A stretch of DNA of 64,000 bases from Actinomycetota bacterium (GTDB lineage: Bacteria; Actinomycetota; Geothermincolia; Fen-727; Anoxymicrobiaceae). Of the stretch, positions 51,629 through 61,900 are shown piece after piece. Positions within the stretch are counted from its first letter, which is position 1. Every line of letters begins with the position of its first letter. The notes under the pieces are model-generated. The model was given only the letters and a program-made list of their open reading frames with translations, made no database searches and had not been told where the DNA came from. A program made the translations under genes and the position numbers. The stretch covers positions 1 through 64,000 of the forward strand of contig JAHJCO010000056.1 in the NCBI GenBank assembly GCA_018831265.1, read 5' to 3'.

Positions 51629-51981
51629 AGAACATATACGGGGTGGTGGTGCAGCCCGGCACCACCCGCGACCAGAAGATGACCGGGTGGCGCATCTACA
51701 GGCCCATCCACAAGCAGGTGACCTGCATCGGCTGCCGCAACTGCGAGCTCTGCTGCCCGGACGGCGCGATCTACCGCATCGACAAGAAGAAGTTCGCCGC
51801 GGACATGGACGCCTGCAAGGGGTGTGGCATCTGTGCCGATATCTGCCCCGTGGACGACATAGACATGGTGCTGGAGCAACAGGCCGTTGCGGACCCCGAG
51901 CCGGTGCACGCCGACGAGGGCTTCACGGGCCCGCTGGACGATGTAGCGCGCAGGAGCAGGCCTGAGGGGGGGTCTCCTTGA
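51625..51981 (+). CDS. 2-oxoacid:ferredoxin oxidoreductase, delta (ferredoxin) subunit (copy 1)
   Basis: Two 4Fe-4S motifs are in order: CIGCRNCELCCP and CKGCGICADICP, with an N-terminal GWRIYRPIHK common to this subunit. The tail of about 30 acidic and basic residues is longer than in other copies. It carries electrons from the thiamine site to external ferredoxin. Overlaps ATGA with gamma and TTGA with alpha show tight coupling. Confidence 0.92.
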   Translation: MKNIYGVVVQPGTTRDQKMTGWRIYRPIHKQVTCIGCRNCELCCPDGAIYRIDKKKFAADMDACKGCGICADICPVDDIDMVLEQQAVADPEPVHADEGFTGPLDDVARRSRPEGGSP

Positions 51982-53159
51982 GGGAAATGATGGAGGGCTC
52001 CTCCGCGGTCGCCGAGTCGGTGGCCCTGTGCCGCCCGAAGGTGGTTTGCGCCTATCCGATAACCCCGCAGACGCACATCGTGGAGAGGCTGGCGCGCCTG
52101 CACGCGGAGGGAAGACTGGACGCGGGCTACGTCCTCGCCGAGAGTGAGTTCACCGCCGCCTCGGTGGTCCTGGGAGCGAGCGCCACCGGGGCCCGTGCCT
52201 ACACCGCCAGCTCCAGCCAGGGCCTGCTGCTGATGACCGAGGTCATATTCAACATAGCGGGGATGCGGCTGCCGGTTGTGATGACGGTCGCCAACCGGGC
52301 AGTCAGCGCACCCATAAACATATGGAACGACCAGCAGGACTCCATGTCACTGCGCGACTGCGGCTGGATACAGATGTACGCCGAGGACGTCCAGGAGGCG
52401 TGCGACATGCACCTGCAGGCGTTCCGCATAGCCGAGTCGCTGAACATCCCGGTGATGGTCTGCATGGACGGCTACATACTGACCCACGCGACCGAGCCGG
52501 TGGACCTCCCCTCGGCGGGTGAGGCCGACTCCTACCTTCCCCCCTTCGAGCCCAGGTTCCACCTCACCCCCACCGATCCGATGACCCTGGGCGCCATGGC
52601 CGGGCCGGACGCTTACATGGAGGTGCGGATGCTGCTGCACAGGTCGATGCAGCAGGCCGCCGGCACCATAAGGCAGGCGGCCGTCGATTTCCACGAGATG
52701 TTCGGGCGATACGCCGGCGCGCAGCTGGACACCTACCACGCGGACGACGCGGAGGTCCTGCTGGTCAGCATGGGTTCGCTGCTGGGAACCATGAAGGACG
52801 CCGTGGACGAGCTCCGCGAGGAGGGGCACCCGGTGGGGATAGTGAAGGTGCGCACGATCAGGCCATTCCCGCGCTCCGAGCTCCACGACGCTCTTCACCG
52901 GGCGCGTGCGGTGGGTGTGGTGGAGAAGGACATCTCCCTTGGCCTGGAAGGGATACTGTGCTCGGAGATACGCAGCGCGTTCTGCGGCGCCGCCGAGACC
53001 CCCGGCATCTCCAGCTTCGTGGCGGGGCTGGGCGGGCGTGACATCCGCAAGGAACAGATAAAGGAGATCGCCCTCGGCCTGCTCTCCGACAACACCTGCA
53101 GGGTCGAGGTGACCGGGCTGGACCACGAGGTGCTCTGGAGAGCGCACGAGGAGGAGTAG
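51978..53159 (+). CDS. 2-oxoacid:ferredoxin oxidoreductase, alpha subunit (copy 1)
   Basis: The pyrimidine-binding domain opens SSAVAESVALCRPKVVCAYPITPQTHIVE, with ESEFTAASVVLGASATGARAYTASSSQGL and RAVSAPINIWNDQQDSM, and a transketolase-C-like domain later (EVLLVSMGSLLGTMKDAVDELREEG). At 393 residues it is a separate alpha subunit of pyruvate or another 2-oxoacid. TTG at 51978 overlaps delta. Comparison with copy 2 at 56747 shows the same organisation and clear paralogy. Substrate specificity is not readable by eye. Confidence 0.92.
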   Translation: MREMMEGSSAVAESVALCRPKVVCAYPITPQTHIVERLARLHAEGRLDAGYVLAESEFTAASVVLGASATGARAYTASSSQGLLLMTEVIFNIAGMRLPVVMTVANRAVSAPINIWNDQQDSMSLRDCGWIQMYAEDVQEACDMHLQAFRIAESLNIPVMVCMDGYILTHATEPVDLPSAGEADSYLPPFEPRFHLTPTDPMTLGAMAGPDAYMEVRMLLHRSMQQAAGTIRQAAVDFHEMFGRYAGAQLDTYHADDAEVLLVSMGSLLGTMKDAVDELREEGHPVGIVKVRTIRPFPRSELHDALHRARAVGVVEKDISLGLEGILCSEIRSAFCGAAETPGISSFVAGLGGRDIRKEQIKEIALGLLSDNTCRVEVTGLDHEVLWRAHEEE

Positions 53160-53166
53160 ACAAAGG

Positions 53167-54069
53167 GTGGCACACGAGCAGGTCGAATCGAGGCTCATGG
53201 CCTACGGACACACCGCGTGCGCCGGTTGCGGCGAGGCGGTGGCGGCACGGACGGTCGCCGAGGCGGCGGGCCCCGACGTCATCATCGCCAACGCCACGGG
53301 TTGCCTCGAGGTGTTCACTACGCGCTTCCCCAGGTCCTCCTGGCAGGTCCCCTGGATCCACTCGCTGTTCGAGAACGCGGCCAGCGTCGCCAGCGGGATC
53401 GAGGTCGCGTTGAAGGCCCTGGGCCGGGCCGGAGAGGTGAAGGTGATCGCCCAGGGTGGAGACGGGGCGACAGCCGATATCGGCATGGGTGCAATCTCGG
53501 GCATGCTGGAGCGCGGGCACGACATCCTCTACGTCTGCTACGACACCGAGGTCTACTCGAACACCGGTTACCAGCGCAGCGGCCTGACCCCCCTCGACGC
53601 GCTTACCACCACCAGCCCGGCCGGTGCGATGTCCTGGGGCAACGCCACCCGCAAGAAGGACCTGCCCGCTATATTCGCCGCTCACGGAGCTGTCTACGTG
53701 GCAACGTCCACGGCGGGCTTCCCCACCGACATCACCCGGAAGGTCAAGAAGGCGCTCTCCCTGGCCGGGCCCAGGTACCTGCAGATACACTGCCCCTGCG
53801 TGGCGGGTTGGGGCATAGACAGCTCGAAGGGCATCAGGCTGGCGCGCATCGCCGTGAACAGCGGCCTGTATCCCATCTTCGAGATGGAGGAGGGTGTGCT
53901 GACGCGGGTTCGCAAGATAAAGCCCGACGAGCTGCTCCCCGTGGTGGAGTACCTGAAGGAACAGAAGCGATTCTCGCACCTCTTCAAGTCCCCCGGGGGA
54001 AGGGACCACATCGAGGCCATCCAGCTGGCGGCCAACAGCAACATCGAACGATACGGGTTGATGACGTGA
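53167..54069 (+). CDS. 2-oxoacid:ferredoxin oxidoreductase, beta subunit (copy 1)
   Basis: The thiamine diphosphate site is GGDGATADIGMG with YDTEVYSNTGYQ, and the Fe-S cluster cysteines are in ACAGCGEA and ATGCLEV, plus a later Cys in CPCVAGWG. The GTG start at 53167 is seven bases after the alpha stop. The length is 300 residues. It closes the first oxidoreductase operon; a coiled-coil gene and Hdr genes follow from their own promoters. Confidence 0.92.
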   Translation: MAHEQVESRLMAYGHTACAGCGEAVAARTVAEAAGPDVIIANATGCLEVFTTRFPRSSWQVPWIHSLFENAASVASGIEVALKALGRAGEVKVIAQGGDGATADIGMGAISGMLERGHDILYVCYDTEVYSNTGYQRSGLTPLDALTTTSPAGAMSWGNATRKKDLPAIFAAHGAVYVATSTAGFPTDITRKVKKALSLAGPRYLQIHCPCVAGWGIDSSKGIRLARIAVNSGLYPIFEMEEGVLTRVRKIKPDELLPVVEYLKEQKRFSHLFKSPGGRDHIEAIQLAANSNIERYGLMT

Positions 54070-54122
54070 GGACGGCGGGCCCGGCACGGTGCTGCGGGGG
54101 GTTGCCCAGGAGCGCGTCCTGT

Positions 54123-54152
54123 TTTACAGTGCCCGGAACTGTTTGCTATTCT
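54123..54152 (+). promoter_or_regulatory. Promoter before the small coiled-coil gene
   Basis: TTTACA (54123-54128), an 18-base spacer and TATTCT (54147-54152) stand 46 bases before ATG 54199. Confidence 0.5.
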
Positions 54153-54198
54153 ATGTCCTACGTTATGCACGGTCAGGCCGCTCAAGGAGGTTAACCCT

Positions 54199-54426
54199 AT
54201 GGCTGACGAGCGAGAGGAACTCCTCAACCAGGAGATCGCGGATCTCGAGGAGCAGACGGCTGTAATCGCCGAGAGGCTCGAAGAGGTGATGGGAGTCGAC
54301 TGCAACTTCGGCACCTGCATCTTCGACCCCGCGATGACCGACATCGAGGACAAGCTCGCCGAGGTCCAGAAGCGCAAGAAGAACATGGAGAAGATCCTGA
54401 GCGACCTCGAGGCCTGCGAGACCTGA
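54199..54426 (+). CDS. Small two-cysteine coiled-coil protein
   Basis: The 75 residues form a charged helical pair, NQEIADLEEQTAVIAERLEEV and TDIEDKLAEVQKRKKNMEKIL, separated by a short loop VDCNFGTCIFDP with a Cys-x4-Cys pair. It starts with ATG at 54199 and AGGAGG eight bases upstream. It has its own promoter and lies between the first oxidoreductase operon and the HdrC gene. I do not recognise a family; a helical hairpin with a redox or metal site in the turn is plausible. GAGCC-GGG-GGCTC after the stop (54425-54437) may be a weak terminator. Confidence 0.7.
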   Translation: MADEREELLNQEIADLEEQTAVIAERLEEVMGVDCNFGTCIFDPAMTDIEDKLAEVQKRKKNMEKILSDLEACET

Positions 54427-54467
54427 GCCGGGGGCTCGGTTCTGTGCGCTTCGTCGATGCACAAACG

Positions 54468-54496
54468 TTGCGGGCGACATACCATTAATCTATAAT
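54468..54496 (+). promoter_or_regulatory. Promoter of the hdrC-led operon
   Basis: TTGCGG (54468-54473), a 17-base spacer and a perfect TATAAT (54491-54496) lie 53 bases before the TTG start of the hdrC-like gene. Downstream genes up to 64000 have short gaps, so this could drive the whole redox operon. Confidence 0.65.
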
Positions 54497-54548
54497 CGCT
54501 TAACCGTTTCGAGGTAGCCCTACCAGGTCGTTTTCGAGGTTTCTCAAA

Positions 54549-55004
54549 TTGGCAAAGGCTATTCCGGATTTCAAGGACAAGTTGAGCAGGATCGAGGGCG
54601 CCGGGAGACTCACGGCGTGCTACCAGTGCAGCGCGTGCGTGGCCGAGTGTCCCGCGGCCCAGCAGTGCGGCGACTTCAACCCCCGGCTCATCGTGCTGGC
54701 CGCGCTCCTGGGCGTCGGGGAGCTCCTTGTCGAGAAGGACTCGGTGATCTGGCAGTGCACCACGTGCTACAAGTGCTACGAGCGCTGCCCGCAGGGTACC
54801 CACCCCATAGAGGTGATCACGGCATGTAAGAACCTGGCCGCTGCAATTGGCAACGCGCCCGAGGAGATCACAGCGCTGCATGACACGGTCGCAGGTAACG
54901 CGACCCTGATAATGCCCAGCACCGCGATCGAGAAACGTCGCGGGGACCTGGGCCTGGGGCCGGTCCCGGCCCCGGCCGAAGACCTCGAGAGATTACTGGA
55001 GTGA
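54549..55004 (+). CDS. hdrC: Heterodisulfide reductase subunit C-like protein
   Basis: Two 4Fe-4S motifs are seen, CYQCSACVAECP and CTTCYKCYERCP, within a 151-residue protein, as in HdrC. It passes electrons between HdrA and the HdrB catalytic subunit. TTG at 54549 has GAGGT eight to nine bases upstream. The stop is four bases from the start of the hdrB-like gene. A second HdrC copy is fused in the protein at 61990. Confidence 0.9.
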   Translation: MAKAIPDFKDKLSRIEGAGRLTACYQCSACVAECPAAQQCGDFNPRLIVLAALLGVGELLVEKDSVIWQCTTCYKCYERCPQGTHPIEVITACKNLAAAIGNAPEEITALHDTVAGNATLIMPSTAIEKRRGDLGLGPVPAPAEDLERLLE

Positions 55005-55007
55005 CGA

Positions 55008-55892
55008 TTGTCCGCTTCTTCGCCTGAATACACCCTGTTCCTGGGGTGCATGATACCGCTCCGCCACCCGCAGATAGAACTGTCGGCCCGAAGGAGCCTG
55101 GGCGCGCTGGGGATGGTGCTGTCAGACAGCGACGGCTTCTCCTGCTGCCCCGAGCCCTGGAATGTCAAGGGAGCGAGCCTCGACGACTGGCTGGTGCTTG
55201 CGGCGCGCAACCTCGCGGTGGCAGAGAGAAGCGGTCGCGACCTCCTGGTCCTGTGCAACGGCTGCTACTCAACGCTGACCGAAGCCGGGCACCTGATGTC
55301 CAACGGCGGGGAGGCCGCCGAGCGGGTGCGAGGGAAGCTCGAAGCCCTGGGGTTGTCCTACTCGGGCACGAGGAGGACGCGCCACGTCGTGCAGGCCCTT
55401 TGTGACCTGGGCACCGATGCGGTCTCCGCCTCGGTGACGAGGCCGCTTTCGGGCCTCAAGGTCGCGGTCCACCACGGCTGTCACCTCCTGCGCCCCCATG
55501 AGATCCTGCAGGTCGACGACCCGTTCGACCCGGTGCTGCTCGAGGGCCTGGTGGAAGCGCTTGGCGCGGAGGCGGTCCGCTACGAGGGCTATACCGATTG
55601 CTGCGGCAAGGCGACCCGCGACCAGGACTCGTCGTTGCGCATAGCCTCCAACAAGCTCGCGGCCATGAAGTCGGCGGGTGCCGACTGCGTGGTGGTGGTC
55701 TGTCCGGCCTGCTTCGAGCAGATGGACCTGGGGCAGGTGGAGATAAAGAGGAGACTGGGCGAGGAGCACAGGCTGCCGGTGCTCCACTACTGCCAGCTGC
55801 TGGCCCTGGCGCAGGGCGGGCAGCCCGATTCCCTGGGGCTGGGGCGGCACCGGGTCGACGTCAAGCCCGCCCTCCAGAAGATGCAGGGATAG
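55008..55892 (+). CDS. hdrB: Heterodisulfide reductase subunit B-like protein
   Basis: Two CCG domains are present. The first has FLGC, FSCCPEP and LCNGCYSTL, the second HHGCHLLRP, DCCGKATRD and VCPACFEQMD. This is the cysteine set that binds the non-cubane Fe-S clusters of HdrB. The 294 residues match the family. The substrate of a bacterial HdrB is usually not CoM-S-S-CoB and remains unknown. TTG at 55008 starts four bases after hdrC. The oxidoreductase gamma gene follows after nine bases. Confidence 0.9.
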   Translation: MSASSPEYTLFLGCMIPLRHPQIELSARRSLGALGMVLSDSDGFSCCPEPWNVKGASLDDWLVLAARNLAVAERSGRDLLVLCNGCYSTLTEAGHLMSNGGEAAERVRGKLEALGLSYSGTRRTRHVVQALCDLGTDAVSASVTRPLSGLKVAVHHGCHLLRPHEILQVDDPFDPVLLEGLVEALGAEAVRYEGYTDCCGKATRDQDSSLRIASNKLAAMKSAGADCVVVVCPACFEQMDLGQVEIKRRLGEEHRLPVLHYCQLLALAQGGQPDSLGLGRHRVDVKPALQKMQG

Positions 55893-55901
55893 GCGGTCGC
55901 G

Positions 55902-56453
55902 TTGTCGGGCATGACCGAGGTCAGGTGGCACGGGCGAGGTGGCCAGGGGGCCGTCGCCTCCGCGGAGATGCTCGCGCTCGCCGCCATCGACGAGGGCAAG
56001 GCGGCCCAGGCGTTCCCCAGCTTCGGACCCGAGAGACGCGGCGCGCCGGTGATGGCGTTCACCCGCGTCGCCGACGACTTCATCTGGGTCCGGGTCGGCG
56101 TTACGGAACCGGACGTGGTGGTGGTGCTGGACCCGACCGTGATGGGCGCGGTGGACGTGACCAGGGGGCTTAAGCCGGACGGCATCATCGTGGCCAATAC
56201 CTCCAAGAGCGCGGGGGAGCTCCAGGAGAAGTACGGCCTCGGGAACAGGCTCTTCATCGTGAACGCCAACAGGATCGCCATGGAAGAGATCGGGCGGCCG
56301 ATAACCAACACCACAATGATGGGCGCCATGGTAAAAGCCACCGGTTTGGTCAAACTGGAATCGGTGGAAAGACAGATAGCACACCGATTCCCCGCCATCG
56401 CCGAGAAGAACATCAAGGCGTTGAGGCGGGCTTACGAGGAGACGGAACTCTAG
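55902..56453 (+). CDS. 2-oxoacid:ferredoxin oxidoreductase, gamma subunit (copy 2)
   Basis: Begins TEVRWHGRGGQGAVASAEMLALAA and has QAFPSFGPERRGAPVMAFTRV and NTTMMGAMVKATG. It is paralogous to the gene at 51080. TTG at 55902 or ATG at 55911 could start it, and neither has a strong ribosome site. It lies within the same transcript as the hdrCB pair, which ties this oxidoreductase to the Hdr complex. Confidence 0.9.
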   Translation: MSGMTEVRWHGRGGQGAVASAEMLALAAIDEGKAAQAFPSFGPERRGAPVMAFTRVADDFIWVRVGVTEPDVVVVLDPTVMGAVDVTRGLKPDGIIVANTSKSAGELQEKYGLGNRLFIVNANRIAMEEIGRPITNTTMMGAMVKATGLVKLESVERQIAHRFPAIAEKNIKALRRAYEETEL

Positions 56454-56461
56454 GAGGGCGA

Positions 56462-56746
56462 TTGGCGGACGGTCCGACCTGGAAAGAGTACCCGATGGCC
56501 GCGACCATCTCCGAACCCGGCAGCGCAACCGGCCAGAACACCGGTGACTGGCGCTCCGAGCGGCCGGTGCGGAATCCGGAGAAGTGCGACAAGTGCGGCA
56601 TCTGCTGGATATACTGCCCGGACGCCGCCCTGTTCATGGACGAGGAAGGGTTCTACGAGGTGGACCTCTACCACTGCAAGGGCTGCGGTATCTGCGCCCG
56701 CGAGTGCGGAAAGGACGCCATCGAGATGATCGAGGAGGGAGAGTAG
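56462..56746 (+). CDS. 2-oxoacid:ferredoxin oxidoreductase, delta (ferredoxin) subunit (copy 2)
   Basis: The 94 residues carry CDKCGICWIYCP and CKGCGICARECG. The last Pro of the second motif is replaced by Gly. The N-terminal WRSERPVRNPEKC fits PorD. TTG at 56462 has AGGAGGG four bases upstream. The stop adjoins the alpha ATG. Confidence 0.92.
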   Translation: MADGPTWKEYPMAATISEPGSATGQNTGDWRSERPVRNPEKCDKCGICWIYCPDAALFMDEEGFYEVDLYHCKGCGICARECGKDAIEMIEEGE

Positions 56747-57922
56747 ATGGGCGAGCGCGTCGGCCTGGAGGTCTCGCTCGCGGTCAGCGAGGCGGTAAAG
56801 CTCGCGCGCGCCGAGGCCGTGGCGGCCTACCCCATCACGCCGCAGACGCACATCGTCGAGGAGCTCGCCCAGATGGTCGCCGACGGCGACCTGGACGCCG
56901 AGTTCGTCATGGTCGAGTCGGAGCACTCCGCTATGAGCGCCTGCTGCGGCACCAGCGCGGTCGGTGCACGCACGTTCACCGCCACGGCGTCGCAGGGCCT
57001 GGCACTGATGCACGAGGTGCTGTTCATAGCCTCGGGGCTCCGGCTGCCCATCGTGATGGCGGTGGCCAACAGGGCGCTCTCCGCGCCTCTCTCCATCTGG
57101 GGAGACCAGAGCGACGTCATGGCCGAGCGGGACTGCGGCTGGATACAGATATTCGTGGAGACCGGACAGGAGGCGTTCGACCAAACCGTCTGCGCCTTCA
57201 GGATCGCCGAGGACCCACGCGTCCTGACCCCGATGATAGTCAACATAGACGGGTTCACCCTCTCACACGTGGTGGAGCCGCTCGAGCTGGAGAGCCAGGA
57301 AGCGATAGACGGCTTCCTCCCTCCGTTCAGCGCGCAGGTGGTGCTGGACCCCGACCGTCCCGTGACCATCGGCCCGGTGGGTTTCCCCGAGTTGTACACA
57401 GAGATAAAGAAACAGCAGAACGAGGCGTTGCTGGCTTCCCACCAGGTGATCGTCGAGGTCTGGAAGGAATGGGCGGATAGCTTCGGACGCGAGTACCGTC
57501 CCGTCGAGTCCTACCGCGCCGAGGACGCCGAGGTCCTGATCAACCTGGCCGGCGCCGTCGCGGGAACGGCACGGGTCGCGGTGGACGAGATGCGCGAGGA
57601 GGGCAGAAAGGTCGGCCTGGTGCGCACCCGCCTCTGGCGGCCTTACCCGTTCGCCGACATGCGCGAGGCGGTAGGGAGCGCCAAGGCGGTCGCGGTGGTG
57701 GACCGGGCGCTCTCGTTCGGAGGGCCGGGCGGCCCCATGGCCTCCGAGCTGCGGGGCGCGCTTTACCCGCTGGCCTCGCCCCCGGTGGTGGCGGGCTTCG
57801 TTGCCGGGCTTGGCGGGCGTGACATCACCGTGGGTGACTTCCGCGCCATGGTCGACGAGACGGAGAAGATCGTCTCGGAGGGATACACCCACGAGTACAG
57901 GATGCACGGGGTGAGAGAGTAG
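56747..57922 (+). CDS. 2-oxoacid:ferredoxin oxidoreductase, alpha subunit (copy 2)
   Basis: Opens GLEVSLAVSEAVKLARAEAVAAYPITPQTHIVEEL and has ESEHSAMSACCGTSAVGARTFTATASQGLALMHEVLF and RALSAPLSIWGDQSD, then a transketolase-C-like end (AVAVVDRALSFGGPGGPM). At 391 residues it parallels copy 1. ATG immediately follows the delta stop, so expression is coupled. Confidence 0.93.
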   Translation: MGERVGLEVSLAVSEAVKLARAEAVAAYPITPQTHIVEELAQMVADGDLDAEFVMVESEHSAMSACCGTSAVGARTFTATASQGLALMHEVLFIASGLRLPIVMAVANRALSAPLSIWGDQSDVMAERDCGWIQIFVETGQEAFDQTVCAFRIAEDPRVLTPMIVNIDGFTLSHVVEPLELESQEAIDGFLPPFSAQVVLDPDRPVTIGPVGFPELYTEIKKQQNEALLASHQVIVEVWKEWADSFGREYRPVESYRAEDAEVLINLAGAVAGTARVAVDEMREEGRKVGLVRTRLWRPYPFADMREAVGSAKAVAVVDRALSFGGPGGPMASELRGALYPLASPPVVAGFVAGLGGRDITVGDFRAMVDETEKIVSEGYTHEYRMHGVRE

Positions 57923-58888
57923 ATGGCCGAGAAGACGCAGAGCGCCGAGTTCATACCCAGGCTTCTCCCGCCGTGGGAGCTGCTGGCGGAGGGGCACCGA
58001 GGGTGCCAGGGCTGCGGCGAGGCGCTCGCACTCAGGCAGATACTGAAGGCCGCCGGTCCAGACACCATTGTGTGCAGCGCTACCGGCTGCATGGAGATAA
58101 TAACCAGCCCCTACCCGGAGACCGCCTGGCGGATCCCCTGGATACACGTGGCGTTCGAGAACGCGGCCGCCGTCGCCTCCGGCGTGGAGGCGGGCATCAA
58201 GATACTCCAGAAGCACGGGCGCTACCGCGAGGGTAAGGTCAACATAATCGCCATAGGAGGCGACGGGGGCACCGCCGACATAGGCCTGCAGGCGCTGTCC
58301 GGGGCCCTGGAGCGCCGGCACGACTTCACCTACGTCTGTACCGACAACGAGGCGTACATGAACACCGGTATCCAGCGCTCGAGCGCCACGCCCTTCGGGG
58401 CCAGCACCACCCCCAGCCCCGCCGGCAAGGAGTCCATCGGCCAGCGCACCGAGAAGAAGGACCTTCCAATGATAGTGGCCGCGCACAACCTGCCCTATCT
58501 GGCCACGGCGTGCCCAAGCTACCCACTGGACCTGATGAACAAGACCAGGCGGGCGCTCTCAACCGAGGGTCCCACCTACCTGCACGTGCTCTCGCCGTGC
58601 CCCACGGGCTGGCGCCACCCCATAGACATGGCGGTTGAGATGGGGCGCCTCGCGGTGGAGAGCGGGGTGTTCCCGCTCTACGAGATCATAGACGGAAAGC
58701 TCAGGCTCAACGTGGAGATGAACAAGCGCAGGCCGGTTGCCGAGTACCTGAAGCCTCAGGGGCGCTTCAGGCACCTGGGACCCGAGCAGATCGAAGAGAT
58801 ACAGCGATTCGTGAACGAGTACTACGACAGGCTCATCTACCGCTCGCAGTGCGACGCCGAGGCTCCGCCGACCCCGCACGAGGAATAG
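57923..58888 (+). CDS. 2-oxoacid:ferredoxin oxidoreductase, beta subunit (copy 2)
   Basis: The 321 residues have the Fe-S motif GCQGCGEALALRQ, SATGCMEI, the thiamine site GGDGGTADIGLQA and TDNEAYMNTGIQRS. The later Cys is in LSPCPTGW. It directly follows alpha (no gap), and the HdrA gene starts 19 bases on. ATG at 57923. Confidence 0.93.
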   Translation: MAEKTQSAEFIPRLLPPWELLAEGHRGCQGCGEALALRQILKAAGPDTIVCSATGCMEIITSPYPETAWRIPWIHVAFENAAAVASGVEAGIKILQKHGRYREGKVNIIAIGGDGGTADIGLQALSGALERRHDFTYVCTDNEAYMNTGIQRSSATPFGASTTPSPAGKESIGQRTEKKDLPMIVAAHNLPYLATACPSYPLDLMNKTRRALSTEGPTYLHVLSPCPTGWRHPIDMAVEMGRLAVESGVFPLYEIIDGKLRLNVEMNKRRPVAEYLKPQGRFRHLGPEQIEEIQRFVNEYYDRLIYRSQCDAEAPPTPHEE

Positions 58889-58907
58889 CGCAAGGAGAAG
58901 TCCGCCA

Positions 58908-61900
58908 ATGGCCAAGAAAGGTTCGGTCCTCGTAATCGGCGGAGGAGTGGGCGGCATCCAGGCCGCCCTCGACCTCGCCGAGTCGGGTTTTCGCGCGCTC
59001 CTGCTGGAGAGCGCGCCGTCCATCGGCGGCATCATGGCGATGCTGGACAAGACCTTTCCGACCAACGACTGCTCCATGTGCATCCTCTCGCCCAAGCTGG
59101 TGGAGGCGGGCCAGCACCCCAACATCGAGATACTGTCCTACACCGACCTTGAGTCCATCTCCGGGGAGCCGGGGGCCTTCACGGTGGCCCTCAACCGCAA
59201 GGCGCGCTACGTGGACTTCGACAAGTGCACGGGCTGCGGCGCCTGCAGTGAGGTCTGCGTGCTGGAGGGTCGTATCCCCGACACCTTCAACGCGGGGCTC
59301 TCAAAGCGCTCGGCGGTCTACGTGCCGTTCGCCCAGGCGGTGCCGCGCGTGGCACTGGTCGACCCTTCGACGTGCCTGCGGCTGACCAAGGGCAAGTGCA
59401 AGAGCCCCTGCATCGAGGCCTGCCAGGCCGCGGCCATCGACTTCGACCAGAAGGACGAGAAGGTCACCCTCGACGTCGGCGCGGTGATAGTGTCCTCGGG
59501 GGCCGAGGCGTACGACATCTCCAATCTTGCCGCCTTCCACCCCGAGCACCCCAACGTGGTGGCCTCCCTGGAGCTGGAGAGGATAATGTGCGCCAGCGGC
59601 CCCAGTGCGGGGCGTATCCTCAAGCCCTCCGACGGGGAGCACGCCAGGAGAATCGCCTTCATCCAGTGCGCCGGGTCGCGCGATCAGAAACACAATCCTT
59701 ACTGCTCCAGCGTCTGCTGCACCTACGCCGTCAAGGAGGCCACGGTCATCAAGGAGCACGACCCCGACATCGACTGCCACATCTTCCACATAGACATGAG
59801 GACCTTCGGGAAGGGATTCGAGCAGTTCCGCACCAGAGCCGAGGCGGAGTACGGCATCCGTTTCACCCGCTTCAAGGTGCCGGCGATCACCGTCAAGGAC
59901 TCCGACACCCTGTCGATAACCTACCAGGACTCCGAAGGCTGGCACACCGAGGACTTCGACATCGTAGCGCTCTCGGTCGGCCTCAAGCCCCGGGCGCAGG
60001 CGCTCCAGCCACTGGTCGACGCCGGCGTGAGCCTCGACGAATTCGGCTTCGTGGAGACCACGGACGCCGATCCCATCGACACCACCGCCGGGGGCGTGTT
60101 CGCCTGTGGGTCGGCCAGCGGCCCCAAGGACATACCGGAGACGGTCGCGCAGGCGTCAGGCGCCGCCGCCCGCGCGGGGTCGCTGCTCGCGGAGGCCCGT
60201 GGGAGCATGGTGGCAAAGAAGGAGTACCCCGCGGAGCGCGAGATGGGGCTCGAGCCCAGGGTCGGGGTCTTCGTCTGCTCGTGCGGAAAGAACATCGGCG
60301 GCGTGGTTGACGTGGAAGCGGTCACAGAGTACGCCTCGGGACTGCCCGGGGTCGCTTATGCCGAGAGCAACATCTACACCTGCTCGGGCGAGTCGTGCGA
60401 CCGCATAAAAGAGGCCATCGCGGCCCACGACCTCAACAGGGTGGTGGTGGCCGCGTGCACCCCCCGGACCCACGAGCCGCTGTTCCGCGAGACCATCCGC
60501 GAAGGTGGACTCAACCGATACCTCTTCGACATGGCCAACATACGCGACCAGTGCTCCTGGGTGCACTCCGGTGAGCCCGCCCTTGCTACGACCAAGGCAA
60601 GGGACCTGGTGCGCATGAGCGTTGCCAGGGCGCGCCTGCTGGAGCCGCTCCCGCAGATGCCGGTCAACGTCACGCACGCGGCGCTGGTGATCGGGGGCGG
60701 GCCCGCCGGCATGGCGGCCGCCCGCGAGCTGGGCCGCTCCGGGTTCTCCACCTTCCTGCTCGAGCGGGAGGAAAAGCTCGGAGGAGGGATCCACCACGTT
60801 ACTGAGGGATACTCCTCGGAGCGGCTGGACGCGCTCACCTCCGACTTCGAGGCGATGGCCGCGGAGCTGGAGAAGAGCCCCGACGTGGAGGTTATCACCG
60901 GCGCAAGGATGGTCGGTTTCTCCGGATACATAGGCAACTTCAACGCCGTGGTCGAGGCAGGCGGCGAGCGCCGCAACCTGGAGGTCGGCGCGGTCATACT
61001 GGCCACGGGTGGCATGGAGCACCAGCCGACGTCATACCTGTTCGGTCAGAGCGACCGGGTGGTCACCCAGACCGGCCTTCAGGCCCGTTTCCCCGAGGCG
61101 CTGTCAGCCGGCACGGTGGTCATGATCCAGTGCGTGGAGTCGCGCTACCCGGAGCGACCCTACTGCAGCCGGGTGTGCTGCCTGTCCGCGCTGAACAACG
61201 CGGTGGCAATCAAGGAGGCGTCGCCGGGGACGCATGTATATATCATCTACCGCGACATCATGGCCTACGGCCTCTACGAGGACCTCTACAGGCGCGCGCG
61301 CGAGGCGGGCGTCCTCTTCGTGCGCTACGACAGGGAGGACCCCCCGAAGGTCGAGGAGTCCCCGGGAGGCCTCACCGTAAGGGTCGACTCCCCGGACCTG
61401 CCGGTCGAGCTGGAGATCGAAGCGGGGATGCTCGCGCTCTCCTGCCCGGTGGTGGCGGACCCCGAGACGCGGGCGCTGGCGGAGATGCTGAAAGTACCGG
61501 CTGACGAGTACGGTTTCCTCCTGGAGGCCCACGTGAAGCTGCGCCCCGTAGACTTCGCGACCGCGGGGATCTTCCTCGCGGGCATGTGCCACTCCCCGAA
61601 GCTCGTCGAGGAGGCGGTCAGCCAGGGAGTCGCCGCCGCGGGCCGCGCGGCAACGATCCTCTCCAAGGAGCAGGTGATGGGCGAGGGGGCCGTGGCGCAC
61701 GTGGAAGAGCGCTTCTGTCGCGGCTGCGGGGAGTGCGAGGAGACCTGCGAGTTCTCCGCGGTCGCGGTGTACCCCGAGGACGGGCGCCTGGTGGCCCGGG
61801 TCAACGAGGCGCTGTGCGTCGGGTGCGGGATGTGTTCGGTGGCCTGCTGGTCCAACGCGATAACCATGAGAAACTTCACCGACGAACAGATAGAGGCGAT

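Noticed and set aside
59067..59084. Possible selenocysteine site in HdrA (NDCSMC)
   Set aside because: The codons are TGC TCC ATG TGC; no TGA is present, so this HdrA uses cysteine.
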